From NCBI GenBank assembly GCA_050084985.1, contig JBITNC010000001.1, positions 100,068,001-100,132,000 on the forward strand: a stretch of DNA of 64,000 nucleotides, in the 5' to 3' direction. Numbering within the stretch: position 1 is the stretch's first letter; every line of letters starts with the position of its first letter. This document shows positions 42,846 to 53,166 of this stretch, in pieces. This stretch comes from Nageia nagi (Eukaryota; Pinophyta). Under the pieces are notes generated by a model, which was not told the origin of the DNA, did not search any database, and saw only the letters and a program-made list of their open reading frames with translations. The position numbers and the translations under genes were made by a program.

Positions 42846-43560
42846 TCTGACAAAGTTAATCTAACCCAGAAAAGATTGTAGGGAATTCTTATTAGATAGG
42901 AGAGACAAGTCATTTATAGCTTTAACTCTATCCAAATCAATATCCCATCCCTCTTTTGAAATGACATGGCCCAATAATTTACCCTCATCTACTGCGAAGA
43001 TAGACTTCTTAGGATTTAGGGATATACCATACCTCTTACATTTGATGAAGGCTTGCTCCAGATGTTGAACATGCATGTTTCTATCGTGAGAGAAAATAGT
43101 AATATCATCAAGGTATACCAACAAACTCTTATTTACCAATTCTCCAAATGCATAATCCATAGCTCTCTGAAAGGTAGCCCCTGCATTGGATAGTCCAAAC
43201 GCATTCTCTAAAAAGCAAATGTGCCCTATTTAGTTGTAAAAGCTATTTTGAACTGATCTTCATTCTGGACCCAAATCTGATTGTACCTAGAGAAACCATC
43301 TATCAAAGAGAACTTTTCAGCTCCAGCTACAGTATTTAGTATTTGTTCCATTGGAGGTAAGGGTAATGATCCTTCAATGATACTCTGTTCAAACCCTGGA
43401 AATCTACACACAACCTTATCTCGCCATTTTTCTTTCGGATAGGCACAAGATTGGCTACCCAAGTGGAATGCTTGATGGGATAAATTATCCTAGCCTTGTA
43501 TAGTTTCAGCACCTCCTGCTTCATGGCAACTTCGATCTTGGGGTTTACTGTTTTTATTTT
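42846..43560 (-). pseudogene. Gy-3 reverse transcriptase
   Basis: Blocks in order: MKQEVLKLYKARIIYPIKHS, WVANLVPIRKKNGEIRLCVD, FQGLNRVSLKDHYP (43524-43336); FSLIDGFSRYNQIWVQNEDQ and FKIAFTTK (43462-43226); MDYAFGELVNKSLLVYLDDI with YLDD intact, then LNPKKSIFAVDEGKLLGHVI (43160-42861). Two frame changes and a stop near 42860 separate the blocks. Confidence 0.92.
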
Positions 43561-43984
43561 TGTCTAACCGGTTTAGCATCATCTATCAACTCGATTGTAT
43601 GTTGTATCACTGATTTATCAAAAACCTTCAAATCATCATAAGACCAAGCAATAACATCAACATATGTTCTGCATAACTATACAATTTCTATGACTTACCC
43701 TGAAAAACTTCATGTTCTTTATAGTTATCTCGAGTTTATATTCATACCCTTTCTTTTTACCTGGTCACTCTGTCAAATAAACCTTCGAATGGAATCAAAT
43801 CTTTAGGGAGTTTATTGTTATTCAGCTGAATTATGTCTTTTCCTGGAAAACTTTGGAGTCCTCTTCTCCTACTGCATGACATACTGCTTGTTGTAATAAA
43901 AATTGATTAATTTGAGCTTTGTCCTGGAAAACCTATCAAAAGGAATCATTATCCAGAACTGATGGCCTGAAAATGAGTTGAACA

Positions 43985-44506
43985 CCCTTTCTCTGGAACT
44001 AATCATTTATGGGATCAAAACTGGCTCCGATTTGTGCTAATGCATCAGCTTCTTGGTTGAATTTCCTTGGGATAGACTGAATATGCAATGCTTTGAAATG
44101 CTCAAATAGATCCCAAACCTGATTCCTATAGGCTTTCAAATAATGATGTTTGACTGAATATTTACCTGTCACTTGTTTCAGATCAAATCTGAATCCCCTT
44201 TGATCTTTAGACACTAATTTTCATTTTGATAGCTTGTTCTAGTCCCAGGCAAAGAGCTTCATATTCAACCACACTATTTGAACATAACCAGGTGAGTCTG
44301 AAAGAAAATCTATGCACCTTACCAATTAGGTTGGTCAGTATAATCCCAGCTTCGGATCCATTTTTGGATCTTGCCCCATCAAAAGACATCTCCCACACTT
44401 CATTTCTCCTAAAATATTCTCTTATGAGTTCTGAGATGAAAGATTCTGGCTCTATTAAATAATAATTTCCAAACTCCACATCGTAGATGGTGTTGAGCAT
44501 ACTCAT
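43985..44506 (-). pseudogene. Gy-3 RNase H-like domain upstream of RT
   Basis: Pieces 44506-44207 and 44214-43999 give a nearly whole RVT_3/archaeal-type RNase H: VWEMSFDGARSKNGSEAGII (first Asp), SNSVVEYEALCLGLEQAIKM (Glu), a damaged GDSQL site at the join, YSVKHHYLKAYRNQVWDLFE and NQEADALAQIGAS (final Asp). It lies between protease and RT. Sequence 43561-43984 is a linker equivalent to Gy-1 7177-7494. Confidence 0.82.
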
Positions 44507-44983
44507 ACTACAAGGGTCTTTGGTTTGTAGCTCTTCAGCAAATTCGTTGATTCTTCCAATTCACCAAAGTTTGTGCAAACCTCCTCCTTTTTCTCTATGT
44601 GAAACTCAAAAATTTCCTCATTATTTAGTATTACCCTCTTATTCCCACAAGGGATCAAATAATGAGTGTAATCCATTGCTAGATAACCCCCTATCTTAGC
44701 TATAAACTCTCTAGATAGACATAGCCCAAACAAAGGGGGCAGCTCAACAACTACTAATTTCCTAAATAATAATTACAGAGGGACACTTATGTATTTTTAG
44801 GACTACATCCTTGATTACTCCTACTATTTTGACAGGTGTGGAATCCAGTTGTAATACTCCGATGGATGTTCTTGTCATAGGCAACCCCATTACATCGCAC
44901 ACTACTTTAGGCATCACAGTAGTAGCTACCCCAGAATCAACCAAACAATTATGGAGTACATATCCCTCAATTTTTAGAGTCAT
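44507..44983 (-). pseudogene. Gy-3 aspartic protease region
   Basis: Piece 44983-44762 holds NCLVDSGVATTVMPKVVCDV, an intact DSG box, and MGLPMTRTSIGVLQLDSTPV. Piece 44733-44503 continues with FGLCLSREFIAKIGGYLAMD and a Glu-rich tail (EKKEEVCTNFGELEESTNLL). The element would use it to cut its polyprotein. The break lies near 44740-44760. Confidence 0.85.
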
Positions 44984-46751
44984 GTAAAAAACTGGAGGTT
45001 TTTTTTTCCTATCCCTGGATATTTCGATGTTTCAAAAAGATTAAGCACTCTTTCCATTCCTTCATTCAATGCTATAAGAGATGTTTTTAGTAAATCAATT
45101 TGTCCAGAATTTTTAGAGCTTCAAACAAGGACACTCTCGCTGGAGTTCTCTTTAGCTCCCCATAATGTTGAAATCTGGGATAGCCAGAGGTTTGCAATTT
45201 TTTTTTGAATCTGTCAGTAAATTTTTCTTGAAGCTGTAGAGTATCATCTTTTCTTTGGTGCTTGGTAAGTGAAGGGAACCTTAACCTCTGGAGATTTTGA
45301 TCACTGGCTTTGGGCTCGGTTTGGTTTCTAGAAATGGGAATTTTTGGGAAACCATTTCCTTTTCTGGGATCTTTTCCTTAGAACCGGAACTGCATCTTGC
45401 CTTTTAGGAAACACTACTCTAGAACTCTTTTAGGGTTCAACTTTTCTTTCCAGAATGCTGGAGACTAGGGGACTTTTTCCTGATCTTATTTCCATAGCAA
45501 AAACTCCTATATCCATCGTGCAAAATTCATCAGGTTCACATTTTGGTTTATGTCATTAGCTACATCGGGCGAAGGAATATCCCCACTTCTTGATAGATAC
45601 TCCTGGTACTAATAAACAGGGCATGTGGTTGTTCATGAGCATCATTGCAGGCCAAACACAAACCAGAGGTACCCGGAAGAGGAAGCTTGGCTTACATCTT
45701 CATTCAACACATGCTGAACTTTTTCTACAGTAGGATAAGGATATCTTCTTGCATTGTTTTGTCTACTTAGAATGGTAATCTGGTTTGCCATATTTCTACA
45801 CATGTTTTGAGTTCCTAAATCTCATCGATGAAGCTACCCCTTGATTCATATTAGGCTGATAAGGGGTTGGTAAAGGCAAGGGAGCTCTAGGAACTGGCAA
45901 GGGTGATGGCCACTATTGGACAAGGGCAGGGATGCTGGCAATGGTGGAGCCAAACTAATTACTTGAGGTCTCAAAATTTGCTGTTGAGCAGTTACTGGAA
46001 AATAAGGCATTGGCATGCGACTTGGTAATTTTCTAACTGTAATAAGATAGGATTAGCATATACTACTTGTCTATAGACCTCTGGGAAAGTATTTACTCTA
46101 GAATTTGGATTTGTAAGAGATCAGAGAAAGGCTCTATATACATTAGGCTAATATGAGCTAACTGGCATTGGACCTCATCCATTTTGAATCTATATTGAAA
46201 TTAGGATATTCTTGCTCTATCTTTGATGAGTGAACTAGTTAACAAAGAAAGGATCTCCTAATCATTAAATTCCAAGATAAAGGCTCTGCAGTTGGCCCAA
46301 GTGGTTATAGATCCATTAGGAAGGCCCCTGTACCAATCTAGGACCTTTCCCTTGAAAGACTGAGCCAGTAACCTCACCATGACATCTTCATGCTGGATAT
46401 TGTGAATCTTAGCTAGGCCAGCTACATCAACACAATGCTCATAAGCCATTTTCTTGAAGTCGCATCAAACTCTGGAAGGGTTTTGAAAACATTTGCTGGG
46501 ATGTCATGCAACACTACCAGGGCTATTGGTACCCCATTGTCCCATTCCAGATAAATATTCTGAGCTGGATTAGCCATTTTAGGAGAGGTAATTCTAGTGT
46601 GAAGATTGGATGATTCTGGCTTGATAAAGGATTTTAGGGAGCTGATACTATTCAGAGACTTGGACTTGATCAAGGTCTTTCTCTTAGGAGTATCTAACAT
46701 TCTAAAATTTGGTGTTTCTTTTGCTGCTCTAGTTTTAGATCTTGTCCACAT
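44984..46751 (-). pseudogene. gag: Gy-3 gag and gag-protease linker
   Basis: The ATG at 46751 opens a basic N-terminus (MWTRSKTRAAKETP ... KRKTLIKSKSL), then MANPAQNIYLEWDNGVPIAL, which matches the Gy-1/Gy-2 start; this copy thus has about 58 extra N-terminal residues. The capsid part is AYEHCVDVAGLAKIHNIQHE and SFKGKVLDWYRGLPNGSITT (46449-46258), after a frameshift near 46440. A zinc-knuckle-like CLACNDAHEQPH reads at about 45660-45620. From 46258 to 44984 stops are frequent. Confidence 0.8.
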
Positions 46752-46865
46752 AAACTCTAGGTTGCAAAAGAAAGTGACAGGTTCAAAAGCACATATGATA
46801 TTTACAAATAATTTGCTTTAATACATACCATAGATAGTGCTTCAGTAGAGTCCCAATAAGTTTCT

Positions 46866-46885
46866 TTTGCCCCATCGACATGCCA
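46866..46885 (-). promoter_or_regulatory. Gy-3 primer-binding-site-like motif
   Basis: On the minus strand TGGCATGTCGATGGGGCA follows a T run, 11 bases inside the 5' LTR. It is the same motif as in Gy-1 and Gy-2; primer tRNA not assigned. Between it and gag (46752-46865) nothing else is seen. Confidence 0.65.
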
Positions 46886-46896
46886 AAAAGAAATAT

Positions 46897-48816
46897 TATT
46901 GATTAGGATTGTGTAATATATGTGCCGCGAACAATCTTAACCAAAGTAAATCAAGAATAGACTATGGTGATAGTCTGATCTCCGAAGAAGGCTAGTTCCT
47001 TATACATTAGGTGTAGGAGAAGTAATAGGAAAGAAAATAAAAAGAGTAGAGTGTGAGGAATTTAAGCAAAAGGCTTAGGGTAATAGGAAAGAAAATAAAA
47101 AGGAGTAGAGTGCGAGGAATTTAAGCAAAAAGGCTTAGGGTAACAAGAGAGAAAGCAAAGGTGGATCACTAGTTCAGCAGGGCTTTCACAATGTGTGAAA
47201 CCTTGGTCTGAATCTAGTGTAGCAGCTACGGTACAAGATCTCACTCTCTAATAGTTTCCCAACTTTACTCTACCATGTAGCAGACATAATTATACTAGCA
47301 GTTCACATTACCATTTAGGAAACAAGCTAAGCTGCCATGATGTAACCAAATTAAGAATGACAATTAGAGTGCTAGACAAGAAAGGTCAAGATGGTATCAT
47401 ATTACTGATAAAAACTATAGGTCTTGAGAACAAATGTAAAGAGCAATACTAGGGCTTCTGACCCTTCTTTCACTTTATTTTCATATACTTATACTGAAGC
47501 AACAACAGTTACAAGAATTGCAGAATAGAAACATTTACAAAACGGCTTCAAGATTCTAGCCTTCTTTTAACTGATACTACCTACATACCCACTTGGCAGA
47601 ATATTACAAAACTAGGTAGATTGTAGATGATACAACTTCTTGATGACTATGATCTAACTTCTATTGTCCTCATCTCTTTTGGGATATTCTATTTACTGGC
47701 TTTGGCTATTTGATCTCTCTTTGCTATTCTCATCTCTACATTCTGGAAATGCTCTATTCACTGGCTCCAGCTATTTGATCACTCCTTGCTGACCTCATCA
47801 CTTCCAGGACCAGTTTCATTCAAAAATGTGAACATCATTCTCCTTGTGATGTCATTTTCATACTTCCAAAATATTTTACTCACTGCTCTAGCTATCTGAT
47901 CACTTCTTGCTGACCTCATCACTTCCTAGGACCCAGTTTCATTCAAAAATGTGAACATTATCCTACCCGTGATGTCATCTTCATACTCCCAGAATGCTCT
48001 ACTCACTTTCTCTAGAACCCAGGCTTTTCCACAACTGAGCTTTTATCATTTCATTCTGGAATGCTTTATCTACTGACTCTGGCCTTTTAATCACCCCTTG
48101 CTGACATCATCATCTTTGAAACCGATCTTTACCAAAATGTGACTATCTTATCCTCTAGTGACATCATCATCTTCTTTTGGAATGCTTTACTTTTGGAACA
48201 CTTAATTTATGGGCTCCACTTCTTCGATTATCTCTTGCTGACCTCATCACTTTCAGGACTTGATTTCATTCAAAATTGTGAACATCATCCTCCTCGTGAT
48301 GTCGTCTTCATACTTCCAGAATGTTTTACTCACTTTCTCCGAACCCGGTCTTTACCAAAATGTGACTATCTTATCCTCTGTGACATCATCATCTTATTTT
48401 GGAATGCTTTACTTCCAAACACTTAATTTTACGGGCTCCAGCTTCTTCGATTATCTCTTACTGACCTCATCACTTCTGGGACTCAGTTTCATTCAAAATT
48501 GTGAACATCATCCTCCCCGTGACGTCATCTTCATACTTTCAGAATGTTTTACTCATCGACTCGGCTATATGATCACTCCTCGCTGACCTCATCGCTTCCA
48601 GGATCTAATTTTGGGTTAAGGCCTAAAATCACTGACATCATCTCTTTGAAACTCGGGTTACTCAACATTAACTTCGAGGGGCTTTTCTTCTTTCATAATG
48701 AAGTAATTACTTTCGAAAATAGTTCTTAAACCCATTGTGATTATGCTTAGCTTACGTCACCTCGAAGTGATCATACTTTCAAAAAAACCTAGAGTAGTGA
48801 TTATGTATTAATATAC
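46897..48816 (-). repeat. Gy-3 5' LTR (right)
   Basis: The inner edge reads TATTGATTAGG (TG to TA) and the outer edge AATATACA. It carries the same repeat array as the left LTR (47780-48660). Open frames at 48139-48426 and 48260-48586 follow the repeat period and are not genes. Confidence 0.93.
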
Positions 48817-48821
48817 ACTTC
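48817..48821. repeat. Target-site duplication of Gy-3, right copy
   Basis: CTTCC, identical to 34968-34972. Confidence 0.92.
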
Positions 48822-49000
48822 CATGCCTCTTTGGAATTTGCTTATCTAGAGAATTTATTGCTAAGTTAGGAGGATATTTAGCTTTATATTATACAAATCT
48901 CTTGCTTCCTTTTTAGAGCAAGTATGTTAAAATTCCAAATGAGAGCACCAAAAATGTTCATTTAAAGAATATCTTTGAACAAAACTACATGAATGACTCT
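48822..49000 (+). pseudogene. Gy-2 protease region, second part
   Basis: CLFGICLSREFIAKLGGYLA continues the VDLP reading from before Gy-3 in frame, and YYTNLLLPF* follows. It matches Gy-1 6470-6570. Confidence 0.8.
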
Positions 49001-49740
49001 AAGCAAGTAGAGACAATGGAAATGGATCTACTCATGGAATCACTACTAACCATTAAGATTTTTTTAGTAAATGATCTAAATTATCAGGTCACTGATGCTA
49101 ACATGGGCATTTATTATTTATATGAAAAAGTACAACCAATATTAGTCATAGCTAAAAGAGAACATGAGTTATGGATAATGTTATTCATAGGGTTAGATGT
49201 AAACATGGTTGTGGTGTTAGTATTGTCTTCAAATCACCTGAGGGATACATGAAGAGATTTTCATTCAGATCACATGGATTTGCACCAATAATATTTTTGA
49301 ATATGAAGTCCTCTATTTAGGAAACTATCCAAAGTTGTTAGCATGGGTATCAGATGGCTAGTAGTCTATGGGGATTCTAAACTGATCATTAATCAAGTAA
49401 AGGATAAAATCAATGCAAGCATCACTATCTAAATACCTATAGGAATAGAGTATGAGACTTATTGGAATCTTTCTTGGTAATTAATTTTATTCCTATCCCT
49501 AGGAGGTTCAATTAAATTATTTATGCACTTGCTGGCAAAAGGAGCATATTTCAATCTTGGCCATCATAAAAGAGGTAGTGGTGAAGTCAAAGTACTATGT
49601 AGGCCTTATGTATCTGATACTACAAACTTTTGGCAAGCATTTGAATCTAATGAGCATATTATGGATTTCCTAATAAATGAAGAAGTAGCCACACCTTTAG
49701 TGTTGAAGAACTTCTTGATTATTTTTAGGAATCAGATGTA
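49001..49740 (+). pseudogene. Gy-2 RNase H-like domain upstream of RT
   Basis: In shifting frames the domain reads HGCGVSIVFKSPEGYMKRFS (49206-49265), FEYEVLYLG (Glu), VSMGIRWLVVYGDSKLIINQ (Asp, about 49340-49400) and a decayed C-terminus. It then runs into MHLLAKGAYFNLGHHKRGSG at 49523. Gy-2 retains the N-terminal half that Gy-1 has lost. A linker to RT follows to about 50040. Confidence 0.7.
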
Positions 49741-50040
49741 ATCCAATTGAGGATTAATATCATACCCAAAGGTTTGCTTTCCTTTGAATGATTGTTTAAT
49801 TCATAAGACATCCAGAGATCCAAAATGTTATTTATTCAAAAGGATAGCCATGTGGATCTAGAAGTTGAGCCTAAGAGAAATATAAAACTTAGATCAGAAT
49901 GAATTGAGAAAGAGAAGGACTTGTTACTGCATACTATCATGAGTTCTCCAAGGTTATTTCTTATACTTATGATGATATAAAAATTTATTATAAGAATGTG
50001 ATCCAAACAATAATTGAACTGGAGCCAAATATAAAGCCAT

Positions 50041-50770
50041 GTAGGAAAAAATAGAGGCCTATAAACCCAAGGATTGAAGAGGCCATGAAATAGGATTTGC
50101 TCAAGCTCCTAGAGGCTAAAATTATTTATCCCATTAAACACTCTACTTGGGTAGCCAATCTAGTCCCGATAAGAAAAAAGAGTGGAGATATTAGGCTTTG
50201 TGTAGATTTTAGAAAATTGAATTAGGTGTCCCTTAAAGAAAATTATTCTCTCCCACCTATGAAATAGATCCTATAAACTATATTCAAAGCTTTTATTTTT
50301 CTATAATAAATGGTTTTTCAAGTTTCAACCAAATCTAGGTTAAGGATGAAGATTAGTACAAAAGTACATTTACAACCAAGTGGGGGACATTTGCATTTTA
50401 GAGAATGTCATTTGGTATCTCCAACGTTGGGGCTACATTTCAAAGGGACATGGATCATGCCTTTAGTGAGTTGATCAACAAGATTATTTTGGTCTACTTA
50501 GATGATATCATTGTATTTTCTAAGAGTAGAAAAGACCACTTAGATCACCTCAAGAAAGTCTTCAATAAATGCATGTAGTTTTGGATATCTATCAATCCCA
50601 AAAACCTATTTTTTATGGTTAACCAAGGGAAATTGCTTGAACACATTGCTTTAGCAGAAGGGCTAGAAATTGATCCAGATAGGGTGAAAGCTATTGAAGC
50701 ATTTCCTCTACCCTCTAATAATAAAGCTCTATAGTCTTTCCTTGATAACCCTATAGTCTTTCCTTAGTCA
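50041..50770 (+). pseudogene. Gy-2 reverse transcriptase
   Basis: IIYPIKHSTWVANLVPIRKK and SGDIRLCVDFRKLN (50120-50225), LKENYSLPPMK (50232-50264), FSELINKIILVYLDDIIVFS with YLDD intact (50462-50521) and INPKNLFFMVNQGKLLEHIA, DRVKAIEAFPLPSNNKAL (50590-50730). Stops and a frameshift lie between 50220 and 50460. A short local duplication (CCTTGATAACCCTATAGTC, 50738-50765) disrupts the end. Confidence 0.85.
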
Positions 50771-51460
50771 AATTAATTTTTTTCAAAAATTTGTAAATAA
50801 TTTTTCAAAGATAGTTTCTCCAATCACAACAATGCTAAAGAAATATGTTGATTTTCCTATTTAGATGAAGCAAAGAAAGATTTTCAAGATATTAAGAAAG
50901 TAATAACTAAAGCTCACATATTAAAGAATCTTTATTTTTTAAAAGATTTCATCATGCATGCATATGGAGTAGAGAAAAGCATTGCAGTAATCTTAGCATA
51001 GAAAGATGACCAAAAGGAAGAATATTCCATTTCTTTTCATAGTCAAACACTTCACCAACATCAAATAAGGTACTCATTTATTGTTAAGCAAGTGTTTTCT
51101 ATTATGAGAGGGTTAAAAAAGTTTAAGCCTTATGTGTTACACAATAAGATCCATGTATAAACCATCCACCTTAACATAAGAAATTATTTTATCCAAGGAA
51201 AATTGGGTGAAGTAAGGTTGGTTGGATCACAAGAATAATGGTGTATGACATTGAAATCAAACTAACCAAGATTATCAAGGGAAGAGCCTTATATGAAAAC
51301 ATAGCAGAGGCTACACACATGATATCAATCATTGAGGATGAAGAGCATCTTAATTAAGAAAATGATTGGATAAATCAATTTATTTTTATTTTAGAACTAG
51401 TAAATTCTTTGAATCTTTTGATAGGTTTCAAAGAATGAGATTCAAGCATTCAATTTTGTA
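50771..51460 (+). pseudogene. Gy-2 gypsy-type RNase H remnant and linker
   Basis: Fragments FFQKFVNNFSKIVSPITTML, DFIMHAYGVEKSIAVILA, EEYSISFHSQTLHQHQIRYS and VFSIMRGLKKFKPYVL can be read at 50785-51150. It is strongly decayed. Confidence 0.7.
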
Positions 51461-52620
51461 ATGATTGATGACCATCTCTATAGGAAGAATTTTGATCAAA
51501 TGATATTAAGATGTGTTACTCAAGATGAAGCCCAGAGAATTTTACATGAATTCCATTATGGATTATTTGGAGGACACTATAGTGGTCCTACTACAGTAGC
51601 AAAGATATTGCAAGTAGGTTATTATTGGCCTAATATGTTTCAAGATTCATTAAAGATAGCCTAGGAGTGTGATAAATGTAGCAGGTATGTGGGAAAAAGA
51701 AGATAAGTTCCAATGCCTCTTAAACCTATGGTTGTTGAATAACCTTTCCAATAATGGATTCTAGACTTCATTGGTGTTATAAACCCAAATTCTTCAACTG
51801 AAAATAAGTTTGTTCTAACTACAATAGACTACTTCACAACATGGTAAAAAGTTATCCCAAGTAAGAATGCATATCAAGAGGTAATAATGGTAATGATCAA
51901 AAGATTGATTACTTGCTTTGGAATCCCATAAATAATTATGTTAGACAATGGCACTTCATTCATTGGGTCCAATTTATTATAATTTTTTGTTAAGTATGGG
52001 ATCTACTAGATGTTCTCTTCAAATTATTACCTATAAGGGAATGGATTAGCTGAGTCAATGAATAAGAACTTAACCTAAATCATTAAAACAAAAATTGAAG
52101 GGAATACTATATAGTGGCACACACAACTATAATATGCATTATGGTAGATAGGATCAATGTCATAATAGCTATCAAGATATCTCCCTATGCAATAGTATAT
52201 GGTAAAAGACTAGTGTTTCCCATTCATCTTGAGTTACCTACACTAAAGATACTACAAGAGTTAGAAGACTATGACTTTGAACCACTACAAGTAAGGTTTA
52301 ATCAGTTGATCAAAATAGAGAAAGATAGAAACAAAGCTTATCAAGCTTTTTAGCATAGGAAAAAATTATCAAAAAGTGGTTTTATAAGAAGAATTTTTCC
52401 TGGGTGAAGTTTGAAATTGGATACATCATCCTAAAATGGGATGAGGGTAGAGCAAAGACTAAAAAACATCAAAATTTTGATTCCTTATGGAATGGGTCTT
52501 ATATATCATTAAGGCCTTATATAATAATGCATTAAAGCTTCAAGACATTGCTAGGTCCTAGGAAATACCTATAGTAGTGAACATGATCTACCTCAAACAT
52601 TATCAGGTGCTAGGGTAATT
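51461..52620 (+). pseudogene. Gy-2 integrase
   Basis: Piece 51461-51664: DDHLYRKNF, RCVTQDEAQRILHEFHYGLF, GGHYSGPTTVAKILQVGYYW and ECDKCSRYVGKRR complete the HHCC finger. The core shows Asp in LDFIGVINPNS, Asp in MLDNGTSFIGS and Glu in GNGLAESMNKNLT, so all three acidic residues remain. Piece 52114-52353 carries KISPYAIVYGKRLVFPIHLE and the start of the C-terminal domain. Stops at about 51662, 51740, 51930, 52008 and 52072 disable it. Confidence 0.9.
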
Positions 52621-53166
52621 CCATAACACCCATGAAGTTTGTACAGTGTAAGTAGCTCTCAGAAAAAATGTATATATTTATTGTGTTTCCCACCAATGCA
52701 CTTCCTAAGGTGTTATATAGATATTAATGGTAGCATTTAATAGGCATGATGATGGTTAAGTTTTATGGTCACAAAATGTCACATCATAAGATTGGCCTCC
52801 TAACGTAGGATTACCTTGAAAAACTACTCACCTTACATGTCACCTACCATTTTAAATTTTTATGTGGATAAAATAAATTCCATACCACCTATCATCCCTA
52901 ACATTTCACTTTGCATGAACCCTAACATTCCTAATTCATTAAGTGCCATTAATAGGTAGGATTTATAAACCCTAAGAAAATAAAATACACTCCTCGACCT
53001 AGTATTTCCTCTCTTAGCATTTTTAGAGCCCAAGTTTTTGAGAGTTTACAAATCATATCACATAATTAGCTTTTAGCACTAAGTGAGAAGAGTTTTAGAG
53101 CTTTTTTTCATAGTTGGTTGTAGGAATTTCATGATTACTCAAGCTTCACAAAGATTATTGAGCATA
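52621..53166 (+). other. Gy-2 spacer between pol and ORF3
   Basis: About 545 noncoding bases. The TTTTAGAGCCCAAGTTTTTG block at 53020-53040 recurs in the Gy-1 spacer. Nothing else is recognised. Confidence 0.5.

Larger units (their letters stand above)
34973..48816 (-). mobile_element. Gy-3: minus-strand Ty3/gypsy element with extra RNase H-like domain and ORF3
   Basis: Gy-3 is 13,844 bp, inverted relative to its host Gy-2. LTRs are 1,932 bp (left, 3' LTR) and 1,920 bp (right, 5' LTR). The order on the minus strand is primer-site-like motif, gag, protease, RNase H-like domain, RT, RNase H, integrase, spacer and ORF3. In the first 118 aligned LTR bases I count 9 differences, all transitions (about 8%). 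Its frames are the best kept of the three Gy elements, so it is the best reference for the family. Confidence 0.95.

Noticed and set aside
48139-48586. Two 95-108-codon ORFs
   Set aside because: They follow the repeat period of the Gy-3 LTR array and differ between the two LTRs.
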